This document shows positions 34,378 through 42,499 of a DNA stretch of 64,000 nucleotides, piece by piece (positions within the stretch are counted from its first letter, which is position 1; every line of letters starts with the position of its first letter). The position numbers and the translations under genes are program-made. The stretch is taken from assembly GCF_004138165.1 (NCBI RefSeq), contig NZ_RYFF01000001.1, positions 124,001 through 188,000 of the forward strand. The letters run 5' to 3'. Source of the stretch: Candidatus Chloroploca sp. Khr17 (lineage in GTDB: Bacteria; Chloroflexota; Chloroflexia; Chloroflexales; Chloroflexaceae). The notes under the pieces are model-generated. The model made no database searches. It saw only the letters and a program-made list of their open reading frames with translations, and was not told the origin of the DNA.

Positions 34378-34453
34378 TGGTGGAGGCGAGGAGGCTCGAA
34401 CTCCTGACCTCGACAGTGCGATTGTCGCGCTCTCCCAACTGAGCTACGCCCCC
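34378..34453 (-). tRNA. tRNA-Ala (anticodon CGC)
   Basis: A 76-nt cloverleaf with encoded CCA. The acceptor GGGGGCG pairs with CGCCTCC, and the anticodon stem CGACA/TGTCG encloses ATCGCAC, so the anticodon is CGC (codon GCG). T loop TTCGAGC. It is first in a two-tRNA transcript. Confidence 0.95.
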
Positions 34454-34467
34454 GCACGCACTCAACG

Positions 34468-34496
34468 AGTATAGCATGGGGTAGGGAGGCTGTCAA
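34468..34496 (-). promoter_or_regulatory. Promoter of the tRNA-Ala pair
   Basis: TTGACA (34496-34491), a 17-nt spacer and TATACT (34473-34468) on the minus strand, placed 15 nt before the first tRNA. A plus-strand TGGACA-18-TACACT (34502-34531) just beyond it may serve the Zincin_2 gene. Confidence 0.85.
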
Positions 34497-34541
34497 ATTA
34501 TTGGACAGGGTTCGGGCATCCGTGCTACACTGGCTGTTATT

Positions 34542-35747
34542 ATGTTGGATTTCGCGAGAAAGGAAATCGTCGTGGCGAAGCCTGGAACTGATCTACGTCG
34601 TCTAGGCGGCATGCTCCTGATCGGGGCAGTCGTCGGCGCCGCCGCACGTTATTATATTGAGACGCGCACACGCACTGAGCGTCGGGAGACGAGTCTGATT
34701 GACTGGGATCAAGCGCGGGCCATGGCCTTGCGAGTGTCGCAATGGGAAGAGGCCCCGTTGGTCGAGCGGTCGTTTCGCGAGGCGCAGTATCTGCGTCTGG
34801 TGCAGCAGAGCGAGCCACTGATTGCCGAATACCTCGGGGTCGAACTGCCCGAGCCAATCAGCCGGGTGTATGTTCATGATCGACGCGAGTGGCTGGAGGC
34901 GAACTTCACTTCATTTGAGCATCTCTTTCGCCCAATTGAGGCGATCTACGAGCGCAACGCAACGCAGAACGGTATGGCGATGCTCTTTAGTGACGTGAAC
35001 AGCAAACTGCTTGGCTTGCAAATGGGCGGATTGCTCGGCTTCCTGGCCCGACGGGTGTTGGGGCAATACGACTTGAGCCTGTTATCACCTGATCCCGCGA
35101 CGGGCGGGGCGCTCTATTTTGTTGAGCCAAACATCGCGCGGGTGCAGGGGCAGTTGGGGTTGAACGACGAAGATTTCCGGCTCTGGATTGCGCTGCATGA
35201 AACGACGCACGCCTTTGAGTTTGAAGCGTACCCGTGGGTACGTCAGCACTTCCGTGATCTGTTGCAACAATACTTTGATCAGTTGAATGATCAACTCGAA
35301 GGGTTGGGGCTCAACCTGCCGCAGCTCTTGATGCGCCTTATTCAGAACTGGGGTTCGAACGAGCACTGGATCGAACTGATGCTCACCCCGCAGCAACGGG
35401 CCATCTTTGAGCAACTGCAAGCGCTGATGTCACTCGTTGAGGGATACGGCAACCACGTGATGAACGCGGTAGGCAAACGGCTCTTGCCGAGCTTTGACCA
35501 GATCGAGCACCGGGTGGCCCAGCGGCAATCAACCCGGACGATCATCGAACAGGTCTTCAACCGGATCACGGGCATGGATCTCAAGCTTGCGCAGTATCAG
35601 CAGGGTGAAGCCTTTGTCAACGCGGTCACCCAGGCGCGCGGCCAAGCCTACTGTGCGCGGGTATGGGAGCGTGTCGAGCACCTGCCTACGATGGAAGAGA
35701 TCAAGCAGCCTGCGCTCTGGATGGCGCGGATGGATGCGATGGGCTAG
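34542..35747 (+). CDS. Zincin_2-family zinc metalloprotease-like protein
   Basis: A 401-residue protein with a short N-terminal hydrophobic segment (about 21-37) and the zinc motif HETTHAFEF (His219, Glu220, His223). The family (Zincin_2, also catalogued as an F420-biosynthesis-associated protein) is common in Actinobacteria and Chloroflexi. Helical segments follow the zinc site (FEAYPWVRQHFRDLLQQYF). Whether it cleaves peptides is not established. An F420-type oxidoreductase elsewhere in the window fits the F420 association. The start could instead be the inner ATG/GTG codons near 34550-34570. Confidence 0.85.
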   Translation: MLDFARKEIVVAKPGTDLRRLGGMLLIGAVVGAAARYYIETRTRTERRETSLIDWDQARAMALRVSQWEEAPLVERSFREAQYLRLVQQSEPLIAEYLGVELPEPISRVYVHDRREWLEANFTSFEHLFRPIEAIYERNATQNGMAMLFSDVNSKLLGLQMGGLLGFLARRVLGQYDLSLLSPDPATGGALYFVEPNIARVQGQLGLNDEDFRLWIALHETTHAFEFEAYPWVRQHFRDLLQQYFDQLNDQLEGLGLNLPQLLMRLIQNWGSNEHWIELMLTPQQRAIFEQLQALMSLVEGYGNHVMNAVGKRLLPSFDQIEHRVAQRQSTRTIIEQVFNRITGMDLKLAQYQQGEAFVNAVTQARGQAYCARVWERVEHLPTMEEIKQPALWMARMDAMG

Positions 35748-35812
35748 CGTCCAGGGCCAGCCGCGATGCAGTTCACCTCGGCGACAACCCTAAGAGGAGC
35801 AGTGACCACATT

Positions 35813-36826
35813 ATGAGTGCAGTTCTTATCGGGATCATGATGGGCTTCATCGGATGGTTCATAGTGCGGTATATCATGTTGAGTTTCTATACCGTGAACC
35901 AGAATGAGCGTGCGGTCAAGACAATTTTTGGGCGTGCGGAACGTCTACCGGCGAGTCAGGCAGCCGAAGATCCGTTCACGGAGTTTTTGCGGCCCGAGGA
36001 GCGTGAGCGCTATCGTTATCCGCAGGTGCGCGTGATTATGCCGGGGGGGCCGTACTTCAAATGGCCGTGGGAGCGTATTCACAAGGTATCGATTGCGACC
36101 CAGACGATCAATATGGCCCTGGATCTCGAAGATCCCAAAGCCAATGGCGGTGGAACGTTTCTCGAAGCAGTGACGAAAGATCAACTGAATGTTGGTTTGA
36201 AGGGCCAGATTCGGTATCGTGTCTCCGAGCGCCATTTGTATCCATACCTCTTTGGGGTTAAGAATCCCGTGGTGCATGTGATGGGCTATTTCATCTCGAT
36301 CCTGCGTGAGCGCATTGCGAACTTCGAAGCACCTACCCCACTGGGTATTTTGCCGCCGATTACAACCGAACTCAGTGCGCCCGCAGCTGACTCGAGCATC
36401 GTGAGCGGGGTGTCGATCAACGATTTGCGCAAGAATCTGCGTGATCTGAACGAACATATGGATCGCGAGTGTCTCTCGTCGGCAGTACGGTATGGCATTG
36501 TGCTCGATGCTTCACTTATCACCGAGATTGATGCGCCACGCGAGGTTGAGTCGGCGATGGCGGCAATCAATACCGCCCACAACCAGGTCTCTTCGGATAT
36601 CAGCCTGGCCCAGGCCGGGGCTGACCAGACCATTGTGCAGTCGAAGCGGGCGGTCGAAATCGAAACCCTCAAGGCCCAGGCTGAAGTCGAGCCGCTCAAA
36701 GCCCTGGCCGAGCAACTTCATCAACTTGATATCAGTGGCCCCGGCGCCTTGGAGGCGTATCTCCGCAATGTGCGCCTGAACCTCTTCCGCAAAGCGGAGC
36801 GTGTCATTATGGAGGTGGAGCGATGA
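35813..36826 (+). CDS. SPFH/band 7 domain membrane protein, first of pair
   Basis: A 337-residue protein: an N-terminal membrane helix (about 3-25), then an SPFH domain (FYTVNQNERAVKTIFGRAE, YPQVRVIMPGGPYFKWPWE, VSIATQTINM). A coiled segment rich in Ala, Glu and Gln follows (AHNQVSSDISLAQAGADQ). Such proteins form membrane scaffolds like HflK/HflC or stomatin. I start at MSAVLIGIMMG, because the preceding 50 codons of open frame overlap the Zincin gene. It overlaps its partner by ATGA. Confidence 0.88.
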   Translation: MSAVLIGIMMGFIGWFIVRYIMLSFYTVNQNERAVKTIFGRAERLPASQAAEDPFTEFLRPEERERYRYPQVRVIMPGGPYFKWPWERIHKVSIATQTINMALDLEDPKANGGGTFLEAVTKDQLNVGLKGQIRYRVSERHLYPYLFGVKNPVVHVMGYFISILRERIANFEAPTPLGILPPITTELSAPAADSSIVSGVSINDLRKNLRDLNEHMDRECLSSAVRYGIVLDASLITEIDAPREVESAMAAINTAHNQVSSDISLAQAGADQTIVQSKRAVEIETLKAQAEVEPLKALAEQLHQLDISGPGALEAYLRNVRLNLFRKAERVIMEVER

Positions 36827-37728
36827 TCTGGCTATCTCTCTCGGTGGCGGGGGTGACGTTTCTCCTCCTGTTTATTCTGGTGCCACTCTTTCTTGGTTTT
36901 GTGCGTCTCTTTGGTATCTACACGGTTGTGCGTGAAGGCACGTGCCATGTCTACACCCTTTTTGGCAAAGTTGTCGGCGTGATCCGCGAGCCAGGCCTGC
37001 ATATCCTGTTGATAGAATTAGGCCCGCAGGCGGTGATTATCAACTTCTTTGGGCGGTGCGATGTGCTCGATATGCGCCTTGATCAGCGGTATCTGCGCAG
37101 TCAGCCGGTCAACTCGGAAGAGGGCGCCCCAATGGGGATCGGGGTCTGGTACGAGATGGGGATCAGCGACCCGATTTCGTATCTCTTCAAGAACGCCGAT
37201 CCGCAGGGGTCGTTGGCAGCGAATGTGAGCAACACGGTGGTGCGGACGTTGAGCAATATGCCCCTGGCAGATATGCTTGAGAACCGCCACCCGATGAGCC
37301 AGGTTGTGCGCAACGAGGTCACGCCCAAATCACAAGAATGGGGCTACCAGCTTGGTTCGGTCTATATCCGCAAAGTCCACTTTCGCGATGTTGGCATGAT
37401 CCGCCAGATCGAAGCCAAGGTGGTCAACCGGTTGCGCCAGGTGACCTCGGCGATTAGCCAGGATGGCGTAAATCAGGTGAGCATTATCACCAGCACAGCC
37501 GAGCGACGGGCGGCGATTGAGTTTGCGCGTGCGCAGGCGATTCGCCCGCAAATCCTCGGGCAGGCGCTGCGTGAAATCAGCGCCGACCCGCAGATCGCCA
37601 ATACGCTCTTTACCATTCTCGAACTGCAAAATATCACCGAGAGCGGGGCCGAGATCACGCTGATCCCGCCCAAGAGCCACCTCTTGCCTGAGTTGCTGGT
37701 GACCGAGCCGCCGCCTGGGAAGGGATAA
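36823..37728 (+). CDS. SPFH/band 7 domain membrane protein, second of pair
   Basis: A 301-residue protein with an N-terminal membrane helix (about 4-28) and an SPFH domain (YTVVREGTCHVYTLFGKVV, REPGLHILLIELGPQ, DPISYLFKNADPQGSLA). It is shorter than its neighbour, lacks a long coiled tail and ends in a Pro-rich stretch. Translational coupling suggests the two form one heteromeric complex, by analogy with HflK/HflC. No protease gene is adjacent. Confidence 0.88.
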   Translation: MIWLSLSVAGVTFLLLFILVPLFLGFVRLFGIYTVVREGTCHVYTLFGKVVGVIREPGLHILLIELGPQAVIINFFGRCDVLDMRLDQRYLRSQPVNSEEGAPMGIGVWYEMGISDPISYLFKNADPQGSLAANVSNTVVRTLSNMPLADMLENRHPMSQVVRNEVTPKSQEWGYQLGSVYIRKVHFRDVGMIRQIEAKVVNRLRQVTSAISQDGVNQVSIITSTAERRAAIEFARAQAIRPQILGQALREISADPQIANTLFTILELQNITESGAEITLIPPKSHLLPELLVTEPPPGKG

Positions 37729-38250
37729 ACGCAATACGGTCGTGTCGATTGGTAAAGATGAAGCATTACAGCGGGCAGGCGCGCCTGCTGTGTCCGTCGA
37801 CGCCTCGGCTCGGCTCGGGTTTGCGAAGCCGGCCTTCGCTGGCTGGAGCTTCGCTGCCCAAGAGCAGGGCTGAGGCAAAGTCAGCTCTCCGGGGTCGCCG
37901 TCAACGGCTCGGCTCCTGCGTGCAAAGCCCGCCTGCGCCGGCTGGATGAGGCCGCGCAGGCGGCCTTCGCGACCCGTAGCCGCGGGCTTATGATTTTACA
38001 GGAAATGATCCGCTATGCGCCTGATGCCGTGGGGCTGAAGCCCTCGGCTAGGTGAAGCGAAGCCCGCCTGCGCGGGCTAGACCGGATTAATTTCTGGAAG
38101 ACTATCAGCCTGACGGTGCTCCGGTCACCCTGGCCCAGGAGCCGCGCCGTTGACGGAGACGGCAGAAGATGTGCTTGCCCTAGATTTGGGGTGGTAGCTC
38201 TGGGTTCATGCACAGGTGGGGCCGCAACGCCCCACAAAACAAAAGAAACC
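37729..38250. repeat. Gene-free region of degenerate family B repeats
   Basis: About 520 nt before the SDR promoter. GTCGACGCCTCGGCT (from about 37796), GCCGTCAACGGCTCGGCT (from about 37897) and several GCCCGCCTGCGC-type segments are broken copies of the family B element at 28068-28178. No credible ORF is present. Confidence 0.6.
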
Positions 38251-38280
38251 TGCACAACATCATCAAAGCTGAGCTATAAT
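38251..38280 (+). promoter_or_regulatory. Promoter of the SDR gene
   Basis: TGCACA (38251-38256), an 18-nt spacer and a perfect TATAAT (38275-38280). It gives a leader of about 48 nt; GAGGAG-like GAGGAGT precedes the ATG at 38336. Confidence 0.6.
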
Positions 38281-38335
38281 CAAGAAGGTACGTCTTATGC
38301 AGACAGAATAGTTCAACAGATGCCACGAGGAGTCC

Positions 38336-39055
38336 ATGAAACTCAAAGGACGTGTTGCGATCATTACCGGTGCCTCTAGCGGGGTCGGCTACGCTACTGC
38401 TCGTATCTTCGCCCGCGAAGGGGCCACCGTCATTGTTGCTGCTCGCCGCCGGGATCGTCTCGAGCACCTCGTTGCGGAAATTGCCGGTGAAGGGCAACAG
38501 GGTTTTAGTATTCCCACCGATGTGACCGACTCGACCCAGGTGCAACGCTTGATTGAGCAGACGGTTGCGCTGCTCGGACGGATTGATATTCTGGTCAATT
38601 GTGCTGGTGGGATGATGAAGATTTCACCGATCGAGCAGTTTACTGATAGCGAATGGCGTTCGATCATTGACACCAATCTGACGGGTGTCTTTTATACGTC
38701 AAGGGCCGTGATTCCCTATATGAAACGCCAGCGTAGCGGGACGATCATCAATCTTGGCTCACGTGTCGGCAAGATCGGCATCGCTAATATCAGCCCCTTC
38801 AGCGCGGCCAAGTTTGCGCTCGCCGGGCTTTCGCAATCGCTCGCCCAGGAAGTGCGCCCGTATAATATCTTTGTGACTAATATCATCTCAGGGATGATCA
38901 ACGCCGATCTCGCCCCGCTCAATCCCGATGAGACCTTCCGCCGTCGTTTGCTCACCACCGACGACGTGGCTCAGGCGATTCTCTGGACATGCACATTGCC
39001 AGCGAGCCTGCGCGTTGATGAGTTGCCGATTATGCCGCGGCAAGTCGATTTGTGA
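38336..39055 (+). CDS. Short-chain dehydrogenase/reductase family protein lacking the catalytic Tyr
   Basis: A 239-residue classical SDR fold: coenzyme loop TGASSGVG (11-18), DVTDS, the VNCAGG variant of NNAG (88-92), and catalytic Ser142 in LGSRVGKIG. The active-site YxxxK reads F155-S-A-A-K159, so the proton-donating Tyr is Phe. A normal reductase mechanism would be impaired; it may bind NAD(P) for another purpose or use a different residue. A GC-rich hairpin follows. Confidence 0.88.
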   Translation: MKLKGRVAIITGASSGVGYATARIFAREGATVIVAARRRDRLEHLVAEIAGEGQQGFSIPTDVTDSTQVQRLIEQTVALLGRIDILVNCAGGMMKISPIEQFTDSEWRSIIDTNLTGVFYTSRAVIPYMKRQRSGTIINLGSRVGKIGIANISPFSAAKFALAGLSQSLAQEVRPYNIFVTNIISGMINADLAPLNPDETFRRRLLTTDDVAQAILWTCTLPASLRVDELPIMPRQVDL

Positions 39056-39064
39056 GAGGTGGAT

Positions 39065-39107
39065 GGTACGCAGTCAGGACGAGCTTCGCCCGTCCTGACT
39101 GCGTACC
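39065..39107 (+). terminator. Hairpin after the SDR gene
   Basis: 20-nt arms (39065-39084, 39088-39107) with one mismatch and loop TTC, starting 10 nt after the SDR stop. It belongs to the 3-nt-loop class. Confidence 0.75.
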
Positions 39108-39137
39108 GAGCTTGGGGCCGCTGCCCCGCGATCAACC

Positions 39138-39440
39138 ATGCCTACACACATTATTGCTGACTACGAAATCACCTACGAGCCCAACGCCGAACCAGCCCTG
39201 CTGATCTACCATGTTGTCCGTGGCTACGATGCACTGACGTTGAACCAGCCGGCAACGGATCTTTTGTGTGCGTTGCTGGCGGTTCAGCAAAAGCGCATTC
39301 GTGAGATCGGTGGCTATCGTGCCATTTTTGGCTCGGGTGGCGATGTTGTCTTTTATACCCCCGCCGGTCAACGGGCATGCTACTTCAACGAAGCCCAAAG
39401 TGTGCTGTTGGCACGGATGCTTGGGGTAACAACCCCCTAG
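39138..39440 (+). CDS. Hypothetical protein, 100 residues
   Basis: A 100-residue protein, MPTHIIADYEITYEPNAEPA at the start, with alternating strands and helices (LLIYHVVRGYDALTL, ATDLLCALLAVQQKRI, GDVVFYTPAGQRACYF). It has no recognisable motif and no clear ribosome site. It lies 48 nt before the decarboxylase on the same strand and its codon pattern is like that of its neighbours. I do not recognise it. Confidence 0.55.
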   Translation: MPTHIIADYEITYEPNAEPALLIYHVVRGYDALTLNQPATDLLCALLAVQQKRIREIGGYRAIFGSGGDVVFYTPAGQRACYFNEAQSVLLARMLGVTTP

Positions 39441-39488
39441 CTCGCTGCTGTCTGCCCACCCTCAATCAGCAGCGAAGGAGGCTCCTCT

Positions 39489-40724
39489 GTGCCAGGCCAG
39501 TTTCCCCTCGATGTCGCCCAACTCCAGGCGCTTGTGGCCCATTACCCAACCCCATTCTATCTCTACGATGCAGCAGGGATGTGGCGCTCGGCCCGGGCCT
39601 TGCAACAGGCTTTTGCCTGGGCACCGACCTTCCGCGAGTTTTTTGCGGTCAAAGCCACGCCCAATCCCCATATCCTGGCGCTGCTAGCCGCAGTGGGCTG
39701 CGGGGCCGATTGCAGCTCCCTGGCCGAGCTTGTGCTGGCTGAACGGGTGGGCTTAGGCGGCGAATCGATCATGTTCACCTCGAACACGACCCCCGCCGAA
39801 GAGTTTATCCAGGCGCGACGGCTCGGGGCGTTGATCAACCTCGACGACCTCAACCACCTCGCGTTTCTGGCCCACCACGCCGGCCTGCCTGCGATCATCT
39901 CGTTTCGCTATAATCCGGGTGCGCAACGCACCGGCAATGTGATTATTGGCCGCCCCGAAGAGGCGAAATTCGGTGTAACCCGCGACCAACTCTTTACCGG
40001 CTATGCCACCGCCAGGGATCAGGGCATCCGGCGCTTTGGTCTCCATACAATGCTCGCCTCGAACGAACGCGAAGCAAGTTATTTTGTCGAGACCGCCCGC
40101 ATGCTCTTTGAACTCGTCGCGGAACTGAGTGCCAGCCTGGCGATTTCATTCGAGTTTGTCAATCTTGGGGGCGGCATCGGCATTCCATATCGCCCCGAGG
40201 AGGCACCGGTTGATCTGAATGCCCTTGGCGCAGGCATTCGTGCCGTCTACGAGGCCACCTTTGACGGGACAGGGCTGCCACGACCGGCCATCTTCACCGA
40301 ATGCGGCAGATTGATCACCGGGCCACACGGCTACCTGATCGCCTCAGTCCGCCACCTCAAAGAGACCTACCGCACCTATGCGGGTCTCGACGCCTCGATG
40401 GCAAACCTCATGCGCCCAGGGATGTACGGAGCATACCATCACATCACCGTACCCGCCAAAGCCCACCTACCCAATGCTACGCTCTACGATATCACCGGAT
40501 CGCTCTGTGAAAACAACGACAAATTCGCCATCCAGCGCCCCCTACCCAACCTCGCCCCAGGCGACCTACTCATCATTCACGACGCCGGAGCGCATGGGCA
40601 TGCGATGGGCTTCAGCTACAACGGCAAACTCCGCTCTGCCGAACTGCTGCGCGAAGAAGACGGACAAATCCGCCTGATCAGACGCGCTGAAACGATTGAG
40701 GATTATCTACGGACGATCTGTTAG
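39489..40724 (+). CDS. PLP-dependent decarboxylase (diaminopimelate decarboxylase-like)
   Basis: A 411-residue fold-III PLP enzyme. Lys55 in FFAVKATPNP binds PLP. FVNLGGGIGIPY is the phosphate-binding Gly-rich loop, and ECGRLITGPHG, GSLCENNDKFA and HDAGAHGHAMGFSYNG follow as in LysA. Meso-diaminopimelate decarboxylation to lysine is most likely, but related carboxy-amine decarboxylases cannot be excluded. The GTG start at 39489 has AAGGAGG upstream. Its stop TAG overlaps the first bases of a MITE copy. Confidence 0.85.
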   Translation: MPGQFPLDVAQLQALVAHYPTPFYLYDAAGMWRSARALQQAFAWAPTFREFFAVKATPNPHILALLAAVGCGADCSSLAELVLAERVGLGGESIMFTSNTTPAEEFIQARRLGALINLDDLNHLAFLAHHAGLPAIISFRYNPGAQRTGNVIIGRPEEAKFGVTRDQLFTGYATARDQGIRRFGLHTMLASNEREASYFVETARMLFELVAELSASLAISFEFVNLGGGIGIPYRPEEAPVDLNALGAGIRAVYEATFDGTGLPRPAIFTECGRLITGPHGYLIASVRHLKETYRTYAGLDASMANLMRPGMYGAYHHITVPAKAHLPNATLYDITGSLCENNDKFAIQRPLPNLAPGDLLIIHDAGAHGHAMGFSYNGKLRSAELLREEDGQIRLIRRAETIEDYLRTIC

Positions 40725-40873
40725 TGGTCTGGGAAATAAATTTTCTGGTAGCGCCGCCGACCACGAATGCTGAGAACGAATAAACGAATATGGGCTGCTC
40801 CATGCGCTATTCGTTCATTCGTGGCCCCAATTCGTGGACGGCTGAGGACGCCAGAAAACTTACTTCCCAGACT
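40723..40873. mobile_element. MITE-like palindromic element, copy 3
   Basis: It begins AGTGGTCTGGGAA and ends TTCCCAGACT, with internal CCGACCACGAAT and ATTCGTGGACGG. It is in the opposite orientation to copies 1 and 2. It starts within the decarboxylase stop codon. With the following repeat it fills most of the 40725-41060 gap. Confidence 0.82.
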
Positions 40874-40909
40874 AATCAGTAGTGGGTAACGTGTGTTTTC
40901 TGGTCTTCT

Positions 40910-40945
40910 GGAGTGCCGGCTTTAGCCGGCTGAAGCCGGCACTCC
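40910..40945. repeat. Family A palindrome
   Basis: A 36-nt near-perfect palindrome with GGAGTGCCGGCTTTAGCC in the left half, the same core as at 6741-6784. Sequence from 40946 to the tRNA shows nothing recognisable. Confidence 0.78.
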
Positions 40946-41060
40946 CTTCGGCAGCAGAGCAGAAAAGTAAACGGCACAATACCCTGAAACCTTGTCTAAA
41001 GAGAAAAGAGATGCAGAGAATTGCTGCTAGAGAAGGGCAACTGGTGGAAAAAACTGGGAG

Positions 41061-41137
41061 TGGTGGGCGATACTGGACTCGAACCAGTGACCTCATCCGT
41101 GTGAAGGATGCGCTCTAGCCAACTGAGCTAATCGCCC
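41061..41137 (-). tRNA. tRNA-Val (anticodon CAC)
   Basis: A 77-nt cloverleaf with encoded CCA. The acceptor GGGCGAT pairs with ATCGCCC, the D arm is GCTCAGTTGGCTAGAGC, the anticodon stem CATCC/GGATG encloses TTCACAC, and the T loop is TTCGAGT. Anticodon CAC reads GUG. Confidence 0.95.
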
Positions 41138-41149
41138 GCAGTGACGCGA

Positions 41150-41178
41150 AGTATACCATAGGCGCTGAGGACGCGCAA
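41150..41178 (-). promoter_or_regulatory. Promoter of tRNA-Val
   Basis: TTGCGC (41178-41173), a 17-nt spacer and TATACT (41155-41150) on the minus strand, 13 nt before the tRNA. It resembles the tRNA-Ala promoter. Confidence 0.7.
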
Positions 41179-41212
41179 GTAAGGCTAACGCTCATTGACA
41201 GGAGATCCACCG

Positions 41213-42493
41213 ATGACACAGACACCGCCAATGCCCGACGTTTCGCCAATGCCAGCAACCCCCGCTCGCCCTGTGCCCCAGACTGAACGCATTACGACGA
41301 TTGATATCCTGCGCGGGTTCGCGCTCTTTGGGATTCTGACGGTCAATATGTATCTGTTTAGTAATCCGTTTCAGGATTATTTGCTCCCGCTTGATCCAAA
41401 TATGCCCTGGTATGATCGGGTTGGCCTCTGGTTGGTGCATTTTTTGACCGAAGGCAAGTTTTATACGCTCTTTTCGTTCTTGTTTGGCCTCGGTTTTGCG
41501 CTTCAGCTTCAGCGCGCACGCGCACGCGGCGGCAGGTTCTGGACGGTCTATCTGCGTCGGTTGCTTGTGCTGCTGGGGTTTGGCCTTGTTCATGCCTTTT
41601 TCATCTGGATCGGTGATATTCTGGTTCTCTATGCGCTGCTCGGGTTTGTCCTTTTGCTCTTTAGCAAGGTCAAACGCCCCCGTACTTTGCTGATCTGGGC
41701 TGGCATCTTTCTGGTGATTCCGCAACTGCTCAGTCTGGCGCTCGCTGCCCTGATCGAGTTTGGCCGTACTGTGCCCGAGGCCGCCGCCCAGATCGAGGCA
41801 ACCTTTGTCGCGCAAGAGGCGATGTTTGCCCAGGAGGCTGAGCGTGCGCGCGAAGTCTATCAAACGGGCTCGTTTCTGGAAATCACCGCCCAGCGCGCCC
41901 GCGATCTTCAGACGATCTGGCTTGGTACCCTCACGATGGCCCCGACTGTCCTGGGTATGTTTCTGATTGGGGCCTATGTTGGCAAACGCGAGATCTTTGC
42001 TGATCTCGAGGCCCACACGGCACTCTTCCGTCGCCTGGTTATCTGGGGTTTTCTGATCGGCATTCCAGCTAATTTGTACTATGCTTTTGCGATCATGCAG
42101 GCGTCGCGGACGATCTTTGGTTGGGATCTGGCTTTTGCGAATCTGGCGCTGGCAATCGGTGGCGTGGCTCAGTCGCTCGCGTATCTCGGTAGCATCACGC
42201 TGCTCTCGCGCCGTGATCCGTGGCAACGCCCGCTGAGTGCGCTCGCCCCCGTTGGGCAGATGGGCCTGACCAACTATCTGTTGCAGTCGATCATTGCGAC
42301 CCTGATCTTCTACAGCTACGGTCTCGGCTTCTTTGGACAGGTTGGGCCGGCCGCAGGTTGGCTGATCGCCATTGCGATCTATGCTACCCAGATCCCGCTG
42401 AGCCACTGGTGGATGCGGCGCTTCCGCTATGGTCCCGCCGAATGGCTCTGGCGTACGCTGACCTATCTGCGGTTGCAGCCAATGCGGCGCTAA
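41213..42493 (+). CDS. DUF418 (YeiB-like) integral membrane protein
   Basis: A 426-residue inner-membrane protein with about nine to ten hydrophobic segments. The N-terminal TIDILRGFALFGILTVNMY is the YeiB/acyltransferase-3-like start, and the C-terminal DUF418 part has PVGQMGLTNYLLQSIIATLIFY. The family is often proposed to move or modify small molecules at the membrane, but its function is unproven. The start MTQTPPMPD follows CAGGAGAT. It ends 6 nt from the convergent FAD enzyme gene. Confidence 0.9.
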   Translation: MTQTPPMPDVSPMPATPARPVPQTERITTIDILRGFALFGILTVNMYLFSNPFQDYLLPLDPNMPWYDRVGLWLVHFLTEGKFYTLFSFLFGLGFALQLQRARARGGRFWTVYLRRLLVLLGFGLVHAFFIWIGDILVLYALLGFVLLLFSKVKRPRTLLIWAGIFLVIPQLLSLALAALIEFGRTVPEAAAQIEATFVAQEAMFAQEAERAREVYQTGSFLEITAQRARDLQTIWLGTLTMAPTVLGMFLIGAYVGKREIFADLEAHTALFRRLVIWGFLIGIPANLYYAFAIMQASRTIFGWDLAFANLALAIGGVAQSLAYLGSITLLSRRDPWQRPLSALAPVGQMGLTNYLLQSIIATLIFYSYGLGFFGQVGPAAGWLIAIAIYATQIPLSHWWMRRFRYGPAEWLWRTLTYLRLQPMRR

Positions 42494-42499
42494 GCTAGC

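Noticed and set aside
41192-42406. 404-codon minus-strand frame inside the DUF418 gene
   Set aside because: The translation is Gln/Lys/Arg-rich, typical antisense of a membrane protein.
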